From: Erigeron canadensis
Lineage: Eukaryota > Streptophyta > Magnoliopsida > Asterales > Asteraceae
Assembly (NCBI RefSeq): GCF_010389155.1
Contig: NC_057765.1
Coordinates: forward strand, 186,001-250,000
DNA length: 64,000 bases
Reading direction: 5' to 3'
Positions within the stretch are counted from its first letter, which is position 1. Each line of letters opens with the position of its first letter. The notes below the pieces were generated by a model. It saw only the letters and a list, made by a program, of their open reading frames with translations, did not search any database and was not told the DNA's origin. Positions 1 to 12,783 of the stretch are shown here, in pieces. Made by a program: the position numbers and the translations under genes.

Positions 1-3000
1 TTTTCTTTTTTTTTTTTAAAGTTTGGGTAACCTCTATTTGTATAAAGAAAGAAGTTCTTATGGGGGACCAACAGATGGAAGATAATGGAATATTGTCTAA
101 TTTATAGGAAGCACGAGCTCTTCTTGGAAGATTAGAATATCAAAGAGGAAATGCGGAAGCTGCTCTTCAATTATTTGAAGGTATTGATCTCCAAGCTGCT
201 ATACAGCGGCTGCACACTGTTTCAACAGAAAAAATACCTAAAAAAGCACGGTCACAATCTGAGTCGGGGCTTTCCGGCCCACAACAGGGAGCCAATCTGG
301 TGCTTGAAGCCATATATTTGAAAATCAAGTCATTTCAAAAACTTGATAGGATAAATGGTACGATATTTGTATTTTTTTTTTTAAGGATTAGTTTCTTGGG
401 ATGTAACTATCTTTGACCAAATGTCTATAGTAGGAAAAAACTAAAGTTGTGTGTATTGTATGTAAGCAACTCGAAAAAATGTTTATTGTATGTAAGAAAA
501 CATACGTGGCAACCATATACAGGTGCCACTTGTCAGATTTTAATTGGTTGAAACGAAATTCTTACATACATTAAACATTATTTCGAGTTGTTTATATACA
601 ATACACAAAACTTTAGTTATTTCCTACAATAGACATTCGTTCAAAATTTCTTACGTTCCAGGAAACTAATCCTTTTTTTTTTTTTAATTAATTTGAGACC
701 AAATTCTCATTTGGCTCACTTCATTTCTTAATTAGTTAGGACTTAGGAGTATGAAAATCATCATGACAAAACCAAGTTAATTTTTTTCAGTTTTGATCAG
801 CAACAGATTCAAATGCTATTGATGAGGAATTTCCATTAGTCTTAACCCTCATTTATTTGACCACTCTTTGTAGATGCTGTTGAAGAGTGTAAGAAAGTGG
901 TTGATGCGATAGAGAAGATATTTCCACAAGGGATTCCTGATGCTTTTCTAGAAACCAAGTTACAAGAAACAATTAGCCGGGCCACTGAGCTTCTCCCAGA
1001 ACTTTGGGCGGAAGCTGGTTGCTACCAAGAAGCTGTTTCTTCTTATCGACGTGCCCTCCTCACTCAATGGAACCTGGATAATGACAGTGGCGCACGAATT
1101 CAAAATAACTTTGCAGTATTTTTGTTGTATAGTGGAGCTGAGGTGGGACCACCCACTACATCTACAAAAGGTGAGGGCACTACGTTCCTGCCAAAAAACA
1201 ATTTAGAAGAAGCAATTCTACTTTTAATGATTTGCATGAGAAAGTTCTCACTCGGCAAGGCGAGATGGGACCCACGTGTTATAGAGCACCTCACATTTGC
1301 TCTGTCTGTCTGCAACGAAACTCATGTTTTAGCAAATCAGCTTGAAGAAGTGATCCCAGGGGTAATTCATCGTGTGGATCTATGGAAAAAATTGGCTCTT
1401 TGCAGTAGCCAGAGAAAAACTGCCCTTAACTTACTGAAAAAACTACTTCATAAACATGAAAAACCGGATGATATATTGTCCTTGTTGTTGGCTGCTAAAA
1501 TTTGTAGTGAGGATGGATCTCTGTCTGCAGAGGGAATCATGTATGCTCAAAGGGCATTGAATAATTGCCAAAAAAGAAACAGACATTTAAGGGGTGTATG
1601 CCTTAGAGCTTTAGGACTTTGTTATGGTAAACAGGCGAGTGTTTCGTCTTCAGATTATGAGCGTTCACGTCTCCAATCTGAAGCACTAAAGTCATTAGAT
1701 GAAGCAGTTTCATTAGAGTCTGAAAACTCGGATTTGGTCTTTGAGTTAGCAATACAATATGCTATGCAACGCAACTTGAATAATGCTTTAAGATTAGCTA
1801 AACAGTATATTGATATAACCGGTGGCTCTATGTTACGTGGTTGGAGACTGCTTGCTTTGATTTTATCTGCACAGCAACGGTTTCAAGAGGCAGAGGTAGT
1901 CACTGATGCTGCTTTAGATGAAACAGTGAAATGGGATCAAGGACCAATTTTGAGATTAAAAGCCAAGCTGAGAATTGCACAATCACGACATTTGGATGCT
2001 ATTGAAACTTATCGACAGTTACTTGCATTGATTCAAGTCCAAAAAAAATCTAATGGGCCACTTCATAGTACACACCAGGTTTGCTTTATTTTTATCCCTT
2101 CTCGTTTCTTAACATATCCAAAAGCATACATTAAACAGAAATGTTGTTTTCCTTGAAGAGTTTAACCTGTGTCCCTTTTGATTGGCATCCTATATTTTTT
2201 ACTGTTATGGACGATGACCAAACCAGTCATTTCACCATTGAATATTGTAGACCGAAGATGATAGGGTAAACGAGTATGAAGTTTGGCAAGGTCTAGCGCA
2301 TTTATATTCCAGCCTTGCACGTTGGAAGGATGCAGAGATATGTTTGGGAAAAGCTCGGGAAAATATAGAATGCTCATCAGAGACATTGCATACCGAGGGT
2401 AAGATTTAATGCTTAAAATTTCAATAGTACAAACCTCAATTTATCCATTTAACACAACTAAACCCAAGGTACCAAGGTACTAAGATTGCACTCATAGATG
2501 ACCAAACTCATTAGCTTTCAAATCATACTTTTTTATTCAGTTAATTGCATCGTATCATTTATCTTATGTAAGTTTAAGTGCCTATCGCCAATATGATTCA
2601 TCAAAATCATTCTCTTTTTAGTATATAAAATAGTATATACACTAGGTTTTTGGCCCGTGCTTTGCACGAGTAAACACAAATTTGTAACGAATAATTCAAC
2701 AAAAAGTCAATATAAAAAAACAACTTTCATCAAAGAATGAATATAACTTTTGTGAAATTCAAGTAAAATGTAAAGAAAGCATAAAGTAATAAACATTATT
2801 ATAAATAAAAAAAATTGTAAATATCATGGCGGACAGAGTATTTTCTCACTCTTCATCACTTTTTTCATCATCCCCTCCCACAAGCAAGGATTGTTTCACC
2901 ACTCACCCCTCACCAGTTTGTTACCCACCCCATAGGTACCTATAGGGTGGAGTGATATTCCACCCAGTCACTCACAGATTGTTTTCTCACTTCTCATCAC

Positions 3001-6000
3001 TTTTTTCATTATCCCCTTCCCACAAGCAAGGATTGTTTCACTACTCACTCTTCACCACTTTGCTCCCATCTCATAGCCCCATAGGTACCTATAGGGTGGA
3101 GCGATATTCCACCCAGTCACTCATCGGTCACCACTTTGCTCCCTTGTACTCCATCCGTCCTCAAAGAATTAAACATGAAGAATACAAAAACATAAATTTA
3201 ACTTAAGTTAAGACAACATTTTTCGCATTAACCCGTTATATAACAAATACAACTTAAAGGTTTGAATGCCAAAAGAGGATACATCTATACTACTATATAA
3301 AAATTATAACCCATGTTGAAAGTTGAGAATAACGGGACACGCGAATTGATCAATGTACCCTTAATGAACTAAATCACCACCAACCCTTAATACTAAATTA
3401 CATTATTAGTCCCTTATATTAGAAAATATGTCTACTACACCTTTTAAATCAAACATCTTTACATAAATTACCTACACCATATAACGTCATTAGCACCATC
3501 ACCATCCGTTGCCGCTAGCCCTCTATACCATAATTGCCATTGTTGCTGCATGTGCGGGTACCTTGCTAGTTATAAATATCATTTTTTGTATAATTTAGAA
3601 AACAATTTTAACCATCTCACTCTTTTATATAATAAATTGGTTGCAGAACACACAATTCCATGTGTTTACATACACTAACATTTTTTAAATTATCAAATTT
3701 TTTTATATAACATGTAATAATTTGAATCAAATGGTAATAAAGAAGACCATTACAGAGTGAGCAATAAAAAAAGTATCAACAATTATCATCTTAATTATCA
3801 ACACATAATAACATATTTTGCTAAAAAAAGTATTGAAATGGAAGAGGTCAGACGTAATCAATAATTGTGATTGAGCTCTCTAGGTAGATATGGTTAGGAC
3901 AACATATTCATAAAGTTTGCTCACTCATTATTAAAAATTTGATGACACTTATAATATTAATGGAATTTTTTATAGAAAACTCATGTTAATACATGGGGGT
4001 TAAAGGTAGTTATAAAACTAAACATAAACTCATATAATTATATATATGTGTATATATATATAGAGAGAGAGAGGAAAGATAATTGTAGTACACATAAAAA
4101 AAATATACAAAAGTACACTCCACAGCCGTTGGATCAAAGGTTTGGACGGATCAGATCAAGCCTTTCTCTTCCTTCTTCCTCCTTCTCCGGCTGCTGCGAC
4201 ACCTTCTTCTTTTCCGGCGAGACTTCCGCCGCCAGCCACCACCTCCTTCTTCTCTGGCGAGACAACCACCACCGCCACCATCATCTCTGACCACCCCAAC
4301 CACGACGTCGGCGCCAGCAGCAAGGGTTTCGCCCGTACCGTACCAAACCGTCACCATCTCTTGGATCGCCGCCCATCAATCCGTACGATTCTCATATGCA
4401 TCCCTTGACAACCAGTTTAGAACGGATGAGAGCAATGCCCATACCGTATCCACCCAAAAACGAACTTGATTCTTGCTGAAAAGTCGCCGGAGATGTCGCC
4501 GGAGGTGGTGGCGGAGGTTGTTGTAAGTCCCCTTGAAGCGGATCGTTAATAGTTTGATCCCGTTATCCAGAGGTGCGGAATCCCTCTCTATAACGTGGTG
4601 ATTCACAACGAAAGCCCCTAGATCACCTGCTGCCTCGCAGATCTTCTTTGGGCTAGCGAAACGACCTTTGACCTGTTAACCGGCACAAAAAATGCTTGAA
4701 AATTCGACAAATGTTCGACCTAAACTCTGTTAGGGTTCTGGTATTTATAGGAAACACGATCTGGGCTTTCAGTGAGTCAGCCTCGCATTTTCTGCCCAGC
4801 TCGACACCTTTATGAGGTCGTAATTGTGTCCCACCTCGTATTTTTCCTTGCAAATACGAGGTCGTATTCCTATGTCTTGCCTCGTAATTGACCCTGCAAT
4901 TACGAGGTCGTATTTCACATAGCAGAATATTATTACACATTCAATACTTAAACTTAATCTAGCATTCTATTCATAATACAAAGTTCATTAATGACAATCA
5001 CATGACAAAGACATATTACAATATAAGCCTAAACAATCTAGACTGCTATTGACATAGACGTGCATTTAGAGTTGTCTCGCCTGTGAAGAAGGAAGAAGGA
5101 GGAGGTGTCGCGGTCGCTGGAGAAGAAGGTGGTGGTTGGCGGTGACCGTCTCACCAGAGAAGGAGGAAGAAGGAGTGTACTTTTTGTACTTTTTTTCGTG
5201 TGTACTACAAATAACCCACATATATATATATATATTATATATATATTTTATGCATCCATCTTGGATGCATATTCATCAAAATGATGCATCCAACAAAACA
5301 CGTGATTTTTTCGAATTTGACGGATCAATGTGTTGTTAAACACTTAAATAATGATAATTAGTTATGCATTATGTTAGTTTTATGGACTTTTAATGCATCA
5401 AAATGTAGTTTTTTAGTGGTTTTATTTGTTCTCATTTTAATTTGGTTCTCATTTGATTGTCACTGAGAACAAATGGGAACACTAAATTAATATTATTGGG
5501 TTGAATTGAAAAATTATAAACTAACAAATCAAGAATAAGTATTGTAGTGTTTTAGCAAAAATGTATTAGCCGACTTCTATCAAACAATAAGTATTGTCGG
5601 CCAGCAAGATATTAACTATCAAGTAGATAGATCAAATGGCATTGTGTTTCATACTATATGACAATGACCGCGGGTTCGAATCCTAGAGGTCATGATCTTT
5701 TTCATTTTAAGTTGAAAGCATTTAACTTCTATATACATGTGGCATATGACGCTGACATGGCATTGATGTGTCGACACGTAAGACAAAAGCTGATGTGGCG
5801 AGCTTGGAGATATGCCACATAAGCACTGGGAGATAGAGGATTATATTATATTAGGTTTTTTACCCGCACGATATGCGGCTATTTAAAACAATCATTTAAT
5901 ATAGTTTTGACTATCGTTCTAAAATAAAAAAAAAAAGTTTTGACTAATGTTATTAATTTTGTAATGTGAGGCTATTTAAAATAATCATTTATCAAAGTTT

Positions 6001-8456
6001 TGACTAATGTTATTTATTTTGTAGATATAAGATTAAAGATAAACATGTATTAAAATTTAATCACATAATTAAAATTATCAATAATATGATATGAATCGTT
6101 TCTTTTCAAACTTATTCATGAACATATCTTATAATCACATACACTCAACCTAAGTCCTTAAAAAATTCATAAAAAAATCATTAAAACTCAACATATTAGT
6201 TTGATATTAATAATAATATAATAAAGAACTGTAGTCTGTAGCATTAATATAATATTTAATATTGAATTATAAAGCTGTAATTGTGATTATATATACATAA
6301 GATTTGATCATTTTGATGGAAGATTTTTTTTTTAATCTAAAACTTTCTATAAATATAAAATAGGCTATAAAATATTGTTAAAAAAATATGGAGATGCCAC
6401 ATGGGATAAATTCTACGTAGCAATTTTTTAGAATGACTTTTAGTTTGAAGAATGCTTTAGAAGGCTTGTTTAACTACTACTTTAATATATATATATATAT
6501 ACTAGTTTTTACCAGCACGATGTGCGGTTGTTTAAAAAAGTTGTTCATTTATGTTATATTAGTATAAATAATAATTTTTAACAATTATAACTTATATCTT
6601 AAGCATATTATATATATATATACTAGGTTTTTTACCAGCACGATGTGCGGTTGTTTAAAAAAGTTGTTCATTTATGTTATATTAGTATAAATAATAATTT
6701 TTAACAATTATAACTTATATCTTAAGCATATATACATAAATCTATATTTATCGATAATGGAAATAATTATATATATATATATATTTAGTATATCTATCCA
6801 AAGTATAATTGTTATTATTTAACTATTAGTCGATTAATAAGTAATTATAATTATTAATTATGTAAGACATATTATACTTCACGCAATATTAATAAACACA
6901 AAATTAAATTAAATTGTAATATAATGTAAGACCACAACAATCTCTTATTTTTGCAAAATGATATGTAATCCATTAGAATTTTATCATACCCATTCAAATA
7001 AAATATTTTAATGAAGTTTACATCATCAAATAATAAAAATTCGTGAAAGATGAAAAACTTTAAAGATGACTAAAAACAAAATTAAAATTACAATGAATTG
7101 AGTAGGTGAAGAAATATTTGTTTTTAGGGTAGGTAATATCACATTGCTAATTATATAATTAATATTAATATAATTAGAGCAGGGCAACAAAATGTTTGCC
7201 TAAGAAAAAGAATATGTCACGTTAGATAATATCTTGAGTTTTTAATGTTAAATAATATCTTTGAGTTTTTAGTTTTATTTCATTTCTTTTTCTAATTAAA
7301 ATATTGGCTAAAATTTTATAGAAGTGCCACCTAGGATTAAAGCTTATGTGGCAATGTTATAAGATAGTTTTAAGTTGAGGGTGCTTTAAAATCGTCCGGA
7401 TTCCTACTGTTTTAATAAATATATAGATATAGAGATAAAATTGAGTTTTCTATCTTTAGCTACTTAATAATGATTAATTAGTTAATAGTTAAAAATTTAA
7501 TCAGCTATACAACACATATGTATAACCTAGTATAATATATAGAGGTAAATTTCAAGATTACAAGTTCTTTTTCTAAAAAATAAAAAAAAACCCTATTAAA
7601 AAATAAAAAGTTTTTATACCGAGATTAGTCATATATATAGGTTGAGTTGAGGTTAGGCTTTTTGGTAGATAACTTTTGAGGTTATGTTTCGAGGTATCTC
7701 GAAATTTTGAGTACAAAACAACTTCTCAAGCAACATACTGAATATACAAAACTCAAAAACAAAGCTTGTGCAAAAATTATGAGTATTTCAACCAAAATAA
7801 CTCATTGTGCTCAGTTTAGTGTAAACATATGTACCAGTATTATCTTTAGTTCACCCACTATAAATCTTTTTTCATATCCTTTTATGTGTTTATTGTTTTC
7901 ATGATAGTGCAACTATTATTATCAAAAGTTTTAAAGTTAATCTCTATAATCAGTACAAAAGATAGTATGTAAAACCTATCATATTTGATAGGTTCACAAA
8001 ATGCCATGTTTGTATTTATTCAAACCCGGGAATTTCCTTTAAAGCAAACATCAATATGACTTTCATTTTTCATTCATTCGTACCAATTAAATGTACCTTC
8101 ATTTTAATCATACCTCAAATCTCTTTGTTTTGTTAGGAACTATATACCAGAGACGAGGGGAAATAGATGATGCATTGGCCTACTATGTTAATTCTATATT
8201 AGTAGAGGCAAATTATCTACCTTCCAAGATCAGTATTGGGGCTATAATGTCAGATAGGGGGTTACCCATGTTACCTGTGGCACGGACCATGCTCTCAGAT
8301 GCACTTCGGCTCGAACCAACCAATCGTATGGCTTGGCTTCACCTGGGATTCGTGCATAAACTCGATGGGCGCTTATCAGATGCCATAGATAGTTTCCAGG
8401 CTGCTTCCATGCTTGAAGAATCAGATCCTATTGAGAGCTTCAACTCAATTCTTTGA
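1..8456 (+). CDS. NPG1/NPGR-type TPR calmodulin-binding protein, 3' part
   Basis: Four exons can be joined in frame: 108-357, 874-2078, 2251-2398 and 8137-8456 (stop TGA 8454-8456). All introns are GT-AG and the phases match (0/1, 1/0, 0/1, 1/stop). They encode about 640 residues; the N-terminus, perhaps 70-100 residues, lies before the window. The protein begins EARALLGRLEYQRGN, contains AILLLMICMRK and KWDQGPILRLKAKL, and ends ASMLEESDPIESF followed by NSIL. These are hallmarks of the plant NO POLLEN GERMINATION family (NPG1, NPGR1, NPGR2), which are TPR-repeat proteins that bind calmodulin. Which paralogue this is I cannot settle. TPR-like helical repeats run through the whole product. The reading frame has no stop or frameshift, so the gene looks functional. 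Intron 1 (358-873) carries a MITE and the last intron (2399-8136) is 5.7 kb of transposon sequence. Confidence 0.93.
385..672. mobile_element. MITE with ~100-bp terminal inverted repeats (family GGATTAGTTTC), copy 1
   Basis: The element begins GGATTAGTTTC and ends with the reverse complement GAAACTAATCC. The inverted arms extend about 100 bp each and include TGTCTATAGTAGG-type sequence. It lies inside the first intron of the NPGR-type gene between two T-rich runs, so a target duplication cannot be told apart from low complexity. A second copy, nearly the same length, is at 46453-46741. No coding capacity is seen. Confidence 0.85.
2642..2671 (-). mobile_element. Helitron 3' terminus
   Basis: Read on the minus strand, the sequence has a short hairpin (CTCGTGC/GCACGGG) about 10 bases before CTAG, followed by T. 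This is the canonical Helitron 3' end. The matching 5' TC end to the right was not located, so only the terminus is called. Confidence 0.65.
2840..3125. repeat. Tandem duplication (~140-bp unit) with a KpnI-centred palindrome
   Basis: Two imperfect copies start near 2840 and 2980. Each contains CAAGCAAGGATTGTTTCA, then the near-palindrome CCCATAGGTACCTATAGGG, then GATATTCCACCCAGTCACTC. Just after the second copy, at 3148, TACTCCATCCGTCC resembles a Stowaway MITE end. Confidence 0.75.
3284..3569 (+). mobile_element. Short non-autonomous Helitron, 286 bp
   Basis: It starts with TCTATACTACTATATAAA and ends GCGGGTACCTTGCTAG, with a CTGCATGTGCGG hairpin near the 3' end. It sits exactly between A (3283) and T (3570), the expected Helitron target. 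It is non-coding. A related copy with the same style of 3' end is at 36332-36630. Confidence 0.85.
4069..5219. mobile_element. TIR element with GC-rich interior, copy A (TACAA family)
   Basis: The ends are inverted: GAGGAAAGATAATTGTAGTA on the left, and on the right the reverse complement of a GGGTTATTTGTAGTACAC-type end. TA microsatellites flank it. The interior is unusually GC-rich, with CCACCACC, CCGGCGAGAC and a block at 4310-4480 that is also found in the copy at 45554-46209. No intact protein is seen; the Ser/Pro-rich short ORFs here reflect base composition. Class II by structure; superfamily not assigned. Confidence 0.7.
5615..5720 (+). mobile_element. tRNA-derived SINE-like unit
   Basis: An A box-like TAGATCAAATGG (5628-5639, one mismatch to TRGYNNANNNGG) is followed 33 nt later by a perfect B box GGTTCGAATCC (5673-5683). 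That is the internal RNA polymerase III promoter of tRNAs and SINEs. The surrounding bases do not fold into a full tRNA cloverleaf that I can see, so a SINE head is more likely than a tRNA gene. The 3' limit is not defined. Confidence 0.6.
5851..6500 (-). mobile_element. Helitron A, minus strand
   Basis: On the minus strand the 3' end reads as a CCGCA/TGCGG hairpin, then CTAA, then T (plus coordinate 5851). The body contains a short TGCCACATGGG-type block shared in style with Helitron B. The 5' end runs into a TA microsatellite near 6483-6500, so the exact TC end is not resolved. Confidence 0.65.
6502..7435 (-). mobile_element. Helitron B, minus strand, with duplicated 3' terminus
   Basis: On the minus strand the 5' end is TCTCTATATCTATATATT, preceded by A (plus T at 7436). 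The 3' end is a hairpin plus CTAG followed by T (plus 6502). A second, almost identical 3' end block (CTAG at 6623-6626, with the same hairpin and about 105 further bases) lies 121 bp inside. It is non-coding, and one of several Helitrons stacked in this intron. Confidence 0.75.
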
Positions 8457-8689
8457 TCACAAGGTTAAACATTAGTACATATATTCTTTTTCATTGTTGT
8501 AATTATCTTGTTAGCAGGAAGACATTTGTTTACCCAAAGTAGCAAATTGTATTCTGATCATATCACCTCTTGTAGGTATTTGTTATTGATCTGATATAAA
8601 ATACGGAATAAAAAAGGGTTACAATATATAGAATGCATATATAGCTGCCCTATGTAATAAAACACTCGACCAAACTGTCTAATATATCC

Positions 8690-9022
8690 CCCCCCTTAGG
8701 GCCAGGAACAACCTGTAACTTGGACCTCAATAACTCAAATCTTGTGATAATAGAGGCTTTGTGAAGATGTTGGCAATCTAATCGTCTATCTTAATAAACT
8801 GAATATTTAATTTCGCTTCAATCAGCAACCTGTTCTCGAACAAAGGGCAACCAACCCAATTAGAATCTAAATAAGCATGTATGGGTACCAAGCGGACGTC
8901 CCAAAAAGAATCTGAAAATGCATGAAGAAGGGAACCAGATTTGTGTATGACAAAAAGACCAAGATCATGGTACCTTTCAGATAACGAACAATCCGTATAA
9001 CAGCAACTCAGTGATAGACCAA
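8690..9022 (-). pseudogene. Copia RNase H fragment
   Basis: The reverse strand reads, with frameshifts, RIVRYLKGT, then DSNWVGCPLF, then ANIFTKPLLSQDLS. These are landmarks of the Ty1/copia RNase H domain and its downstream FTKPL motif. A polypurine tract (minus AAGGGGGGG, plus 8689-8697) follows the coding end, so the 3' LTR would have lain toward 8580. The 5' part is missing. It lies just 3' of the NPGR-type gene in opposite orientation. Confidence 0.75.
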
Positions 9023-9347
9023 TACAAATACAAGTCTTATTAAACTTTTGAACCTCAGTATATTACCATATAAATTTAAGTCTTATTACACAAACTAATA
9101 CAAATGGGAATAAAAACTTATCAAGTGCAATTTTGACCAACCATAGCCTTGCATGGTGTTTGTGTAGCTACCGATGCGGTATAAAGGATTAGTAGGCTAT
9201 TTCCGCTCCCTTTCTAATAAAAAAAAGAAAAAGACATACAATCTATAATTTCGAAATTTAAGATCACTATAGCTCAAACTCTTTTACAATCTGTATTTAT
9301 ATTTGATTGGCGATCCTTTTAAATTTTACAATCAATAAACACGTATC

Positions 9348-9544
9348 TGTTATAAAACTATAAAATAACAAACAATATAGAAGACAAGAGATAGAGGAGA
9401 GAATAGAGAAATTCTATTATTCATCTCATAAAGAGGCTTATATTTATAATACAATAGTGGATTCATCTCCAAGTAATAAATCTCCTAACATAACAAAAAG
9501 ATCTCCGAAAGATATGGACATCTATTCCATAATTATATATAACA
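9348..9544 (-). repeat. 3' LTR of the 9348-14270 Copia
   Basis: It pairs with 14074-14270, differing at six of 197 positions by eye, about 3%. This indicates a fairly recent insertion despite the decayed interior. Confidence 0.9.
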
Positions 9545-12500
9545 CTCCCCCTTGGATGTCCATTATTAAAAGACATTATGTCTCGTTAAAACCTTACTAG
9601 ATAAAACCCAATGGGACAAAAATCTAGTGAAGGGAAAAGAGTACATAACTCTTTTGATACGCTTGGGGATGTTGCCTCGTTAAAAACCTTGACAGGAAAA
9701 CCCAGTGGAACAAAGCCTTGCTCAAGGGAAAAAGAGTGCAACACGTATCTTCTCCCCCTCATGATCACATCACATGAAAATTCTCATTATTACCAAATGT
9801 TTTCAATGCCTAACATATGAAGTGTCTTAACAATATAACTTTCATTGAATCTCGTATAAATGAAATCCTCAAATATTATTTTATTCACATATATTCACAT
9901 TCCATGTTTGAGGATTAGTAATACATCATGCATCTCATCTAAGTACATCCTTGTATTTCACAAGTTACACATTGCCAATAAACTCAAGGTAAATGATGTA
10001 TAATTCATGTTTGAACTGCGAGAATAATTAGTGTTTCAATGACACTTCTAAACCAATAATGTGATCATTATCTAAAAAGTCATAAGAGGGGCATTTTAAG
10101 CATCATGTGAACTCATAACCATGAGCATCATTTATTATCAATATCAAGTATATTTATTATCTTTCTCTCTTATTTGTCATGATGCACATTGATTCATTCT
10201 TAAGATATTAAATTCATAAATCAAGACAAACCTTGTCTTTCATCTCTCATTTATTAATTCAATCACTATTGGACATTCCCTCAGAGTTCCATCGATATTC
10301 AAATCATCAAAATTGCATAAAATTTATAACATATTCAAATCCGGATAAATTTCAACCATAATAATTTCAACGAAAAACAATATTCTCGAGAATTTTCACA
10401 CGTGTTTCAATCATTTTTAATCACGAAACATGCTTCATGCATTTTATATCCTTCATGGAATCTCAATTTCAAATGAGCTCTATTTTTATATACTAGACGC
10501 GAATCAATACTTTCTCATTTTGCCAGACTTTTAATTTAGTTCCTTCCACCATATAATTTCTGCACTTTCAAGTGCTTGGACTTCATGTCCCAAACTACTA
10601 GCGTCTTTTCATCTCGGCCAATAATCTATATCATATCAAATTATGTGCATGCATGCTTTCAAGATCCTCACCATTAACATACTCTTAGCGCTTTCATATT
10701 CAATCAATCACGACGTTGTTTTTTATTTTTCGATTCCATAAGTCTCTAGACATGTCACAAATCATTGAGATCTCATTATTTCCAGGTACTCGGGGTTTCT
10801 CACAAACCTCCATGTCTAGGATCTTATCATCAATCTCTTTTGGGGTCTTTGTACCTCGACTTTGGCCATCTTAATTTAATGCTCCTTTTCATTCGAGACT
10901 TTTTATTTGGAATCGACTTTTTCTACCACTTTCAAATAGGAGCATTAGCAGCTTATTGGTCAGTTAACATTGCTGGCAATTACAACATACTAAATGAATT
11001 ATCTCACAAACTTTAAGCTTATATTCAGTGATGTGAGGATCTTTGATAATTCATTCTTATTTCTTTAGCTGCTTTCCACTTTCCCTAATGTTGGGAACAT
11101 CTCCCCCTAATGTTGGGAAAATTAAATCATGTCAATGATAAACTTTAGCCATATACAAATCTACCAATGATGGCTTGATATACGTACACATTTTCATGTT
11201 TTAACTCATACCCAAAACAATCATACGAATGTCTAGTTAAATCAGACCGTTTCGAACTGAATCAAAGCATGAGCCTACACACTTCCAATGTACGCCTATT
11301 TTCCCAACATTATTTCTAACATTCTTTGAAGTCTCATCTTTGTGCATTGTGGTGGAGCAACTTAATTATATATTGTACATTCAAAACTCTTATGAGACAT
11401 ATGTGGTTTCTGACCATAAACCAATTTCAATGGGGAGGAACACTATTGGCATGATGCGAGTTCATATTATTACAAGTTAAATAACATGACCCTAAATCAT
11501 ATTCATTTTGCTCTAAATAATCATTACCAAATTAATTATTATTGCGCATCAATACAATATGGAACATGCTCCCAATCTCTCAATCTTACAAGATGAGCAA
11601 TTAATTACGCAAACATCATGTTGCGACTTTAGTGATCCATTTAGACGATGCATCGATTTAAAACATTAAATGGTCAATATGGACGATGTATAGGCCTACT
11701 TACATCTCCTTTGTATATGTTCCATTAAATTAAAAGGATTCAATTCTTATCTTTCTTGACATATCTTTCTTATAGAGCAAATGACCGCAATATAATAATC
11801 ACTTTGAATAAGCTCTTCACTCTCAAATATATTTCGCATCATTATTGACCCGGGATGATCCAACCGGTCATGCCAAATAATCAAAGTCTATAAACCTTCA
11901 TTAGACTCGGTGTGCTTCGTACAAGCTACATGTATTATCATATCTCAAAACATTTCTCATAATAAATTTATAGTAAGTTACTCAAGAGATTTCACATAAT
12001 TTAATAAACTTAAAAGTACAATATAAAATGAACATGCAATTCAAGTTCCATATATATTTATCATTGTTCATTTATCAAAGTATCTCAAATGTAAACAAAT
12101 AAATTATGTCTAAACCATGCTCATTACATTGATCATTATACTATAAACTTTAATTTGCATATGTATTCATCAACCACAAACCAAACGAGATGCTATATCA
12201 TTAATTTACGATATATATACTTATTTATGATTTGCATACCAGCTTATTATATCGCATACACAATATTTATCAAGCTAAAAGTTATAGCCGAGTTGTAAAA
12301 TATATATATATATATATCAAATTAATCATGTGTACAAAGTGTTAGTATACGTACATAATAAGCATAGTAAATTTTTAGTGCATTCATATATATAACAACT
12401 AATAAGCCAGAGCCAATTAAAGCTAAATAGTCTGTATAAATGTATAATCTTACCAGATTAAAATTTATCTATGGACCAAATATATGTACATAACTCAATC

Positions 12501-12675
12501 ACAATAGATTGCAAATTAGTTAGAATGGGCTATAATATACTTTAGTTACGCCAGTTAATTATAACTATAAGATTCCAAAATCAATTAATTCTTCATACAC
12601 AAAAGATTAAAATATAATTTATAAGAACTATACATGCAGAGGATCGATACATATAATGCGCTTACCTAAGTTATC

Positions 12676-12783
<108 letters not shown>

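Larger units (their letters stand above)
2399..8136 (+). other. 5.7-kb transposon-filled intron of the NPGR-type gene
   Basis: The donor GTAAGA follows 2398 and the acceptor TTTGTTAG ends at 8136. The protein frame resumes exactly (phase 1), so this is one intron. It holds Helitron ends and whole Helitrons (2642, 3284-3569, 5851-6500, 6502-7435), a tandem duplication (2840-3125), a TIR element (4069-5219) and a SINE-like unit (about 5615-5720). The stretches 5220-5610 and 7436-8136 are AT-rich with nothing I can name. Confidence 0.85.

Noticed and set aside
4142..4408. Ser/Pro/His-rich open frames on both strands
   Set aside because: They lie in the GC-rich repeat body of a TIR element, are open on several frames at once, and have no family signature.
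5628..5683. tRNA gene
   Set aside because: A and B boxes are present but I could not form acceptor and anticodon stems; SINE is the better call.
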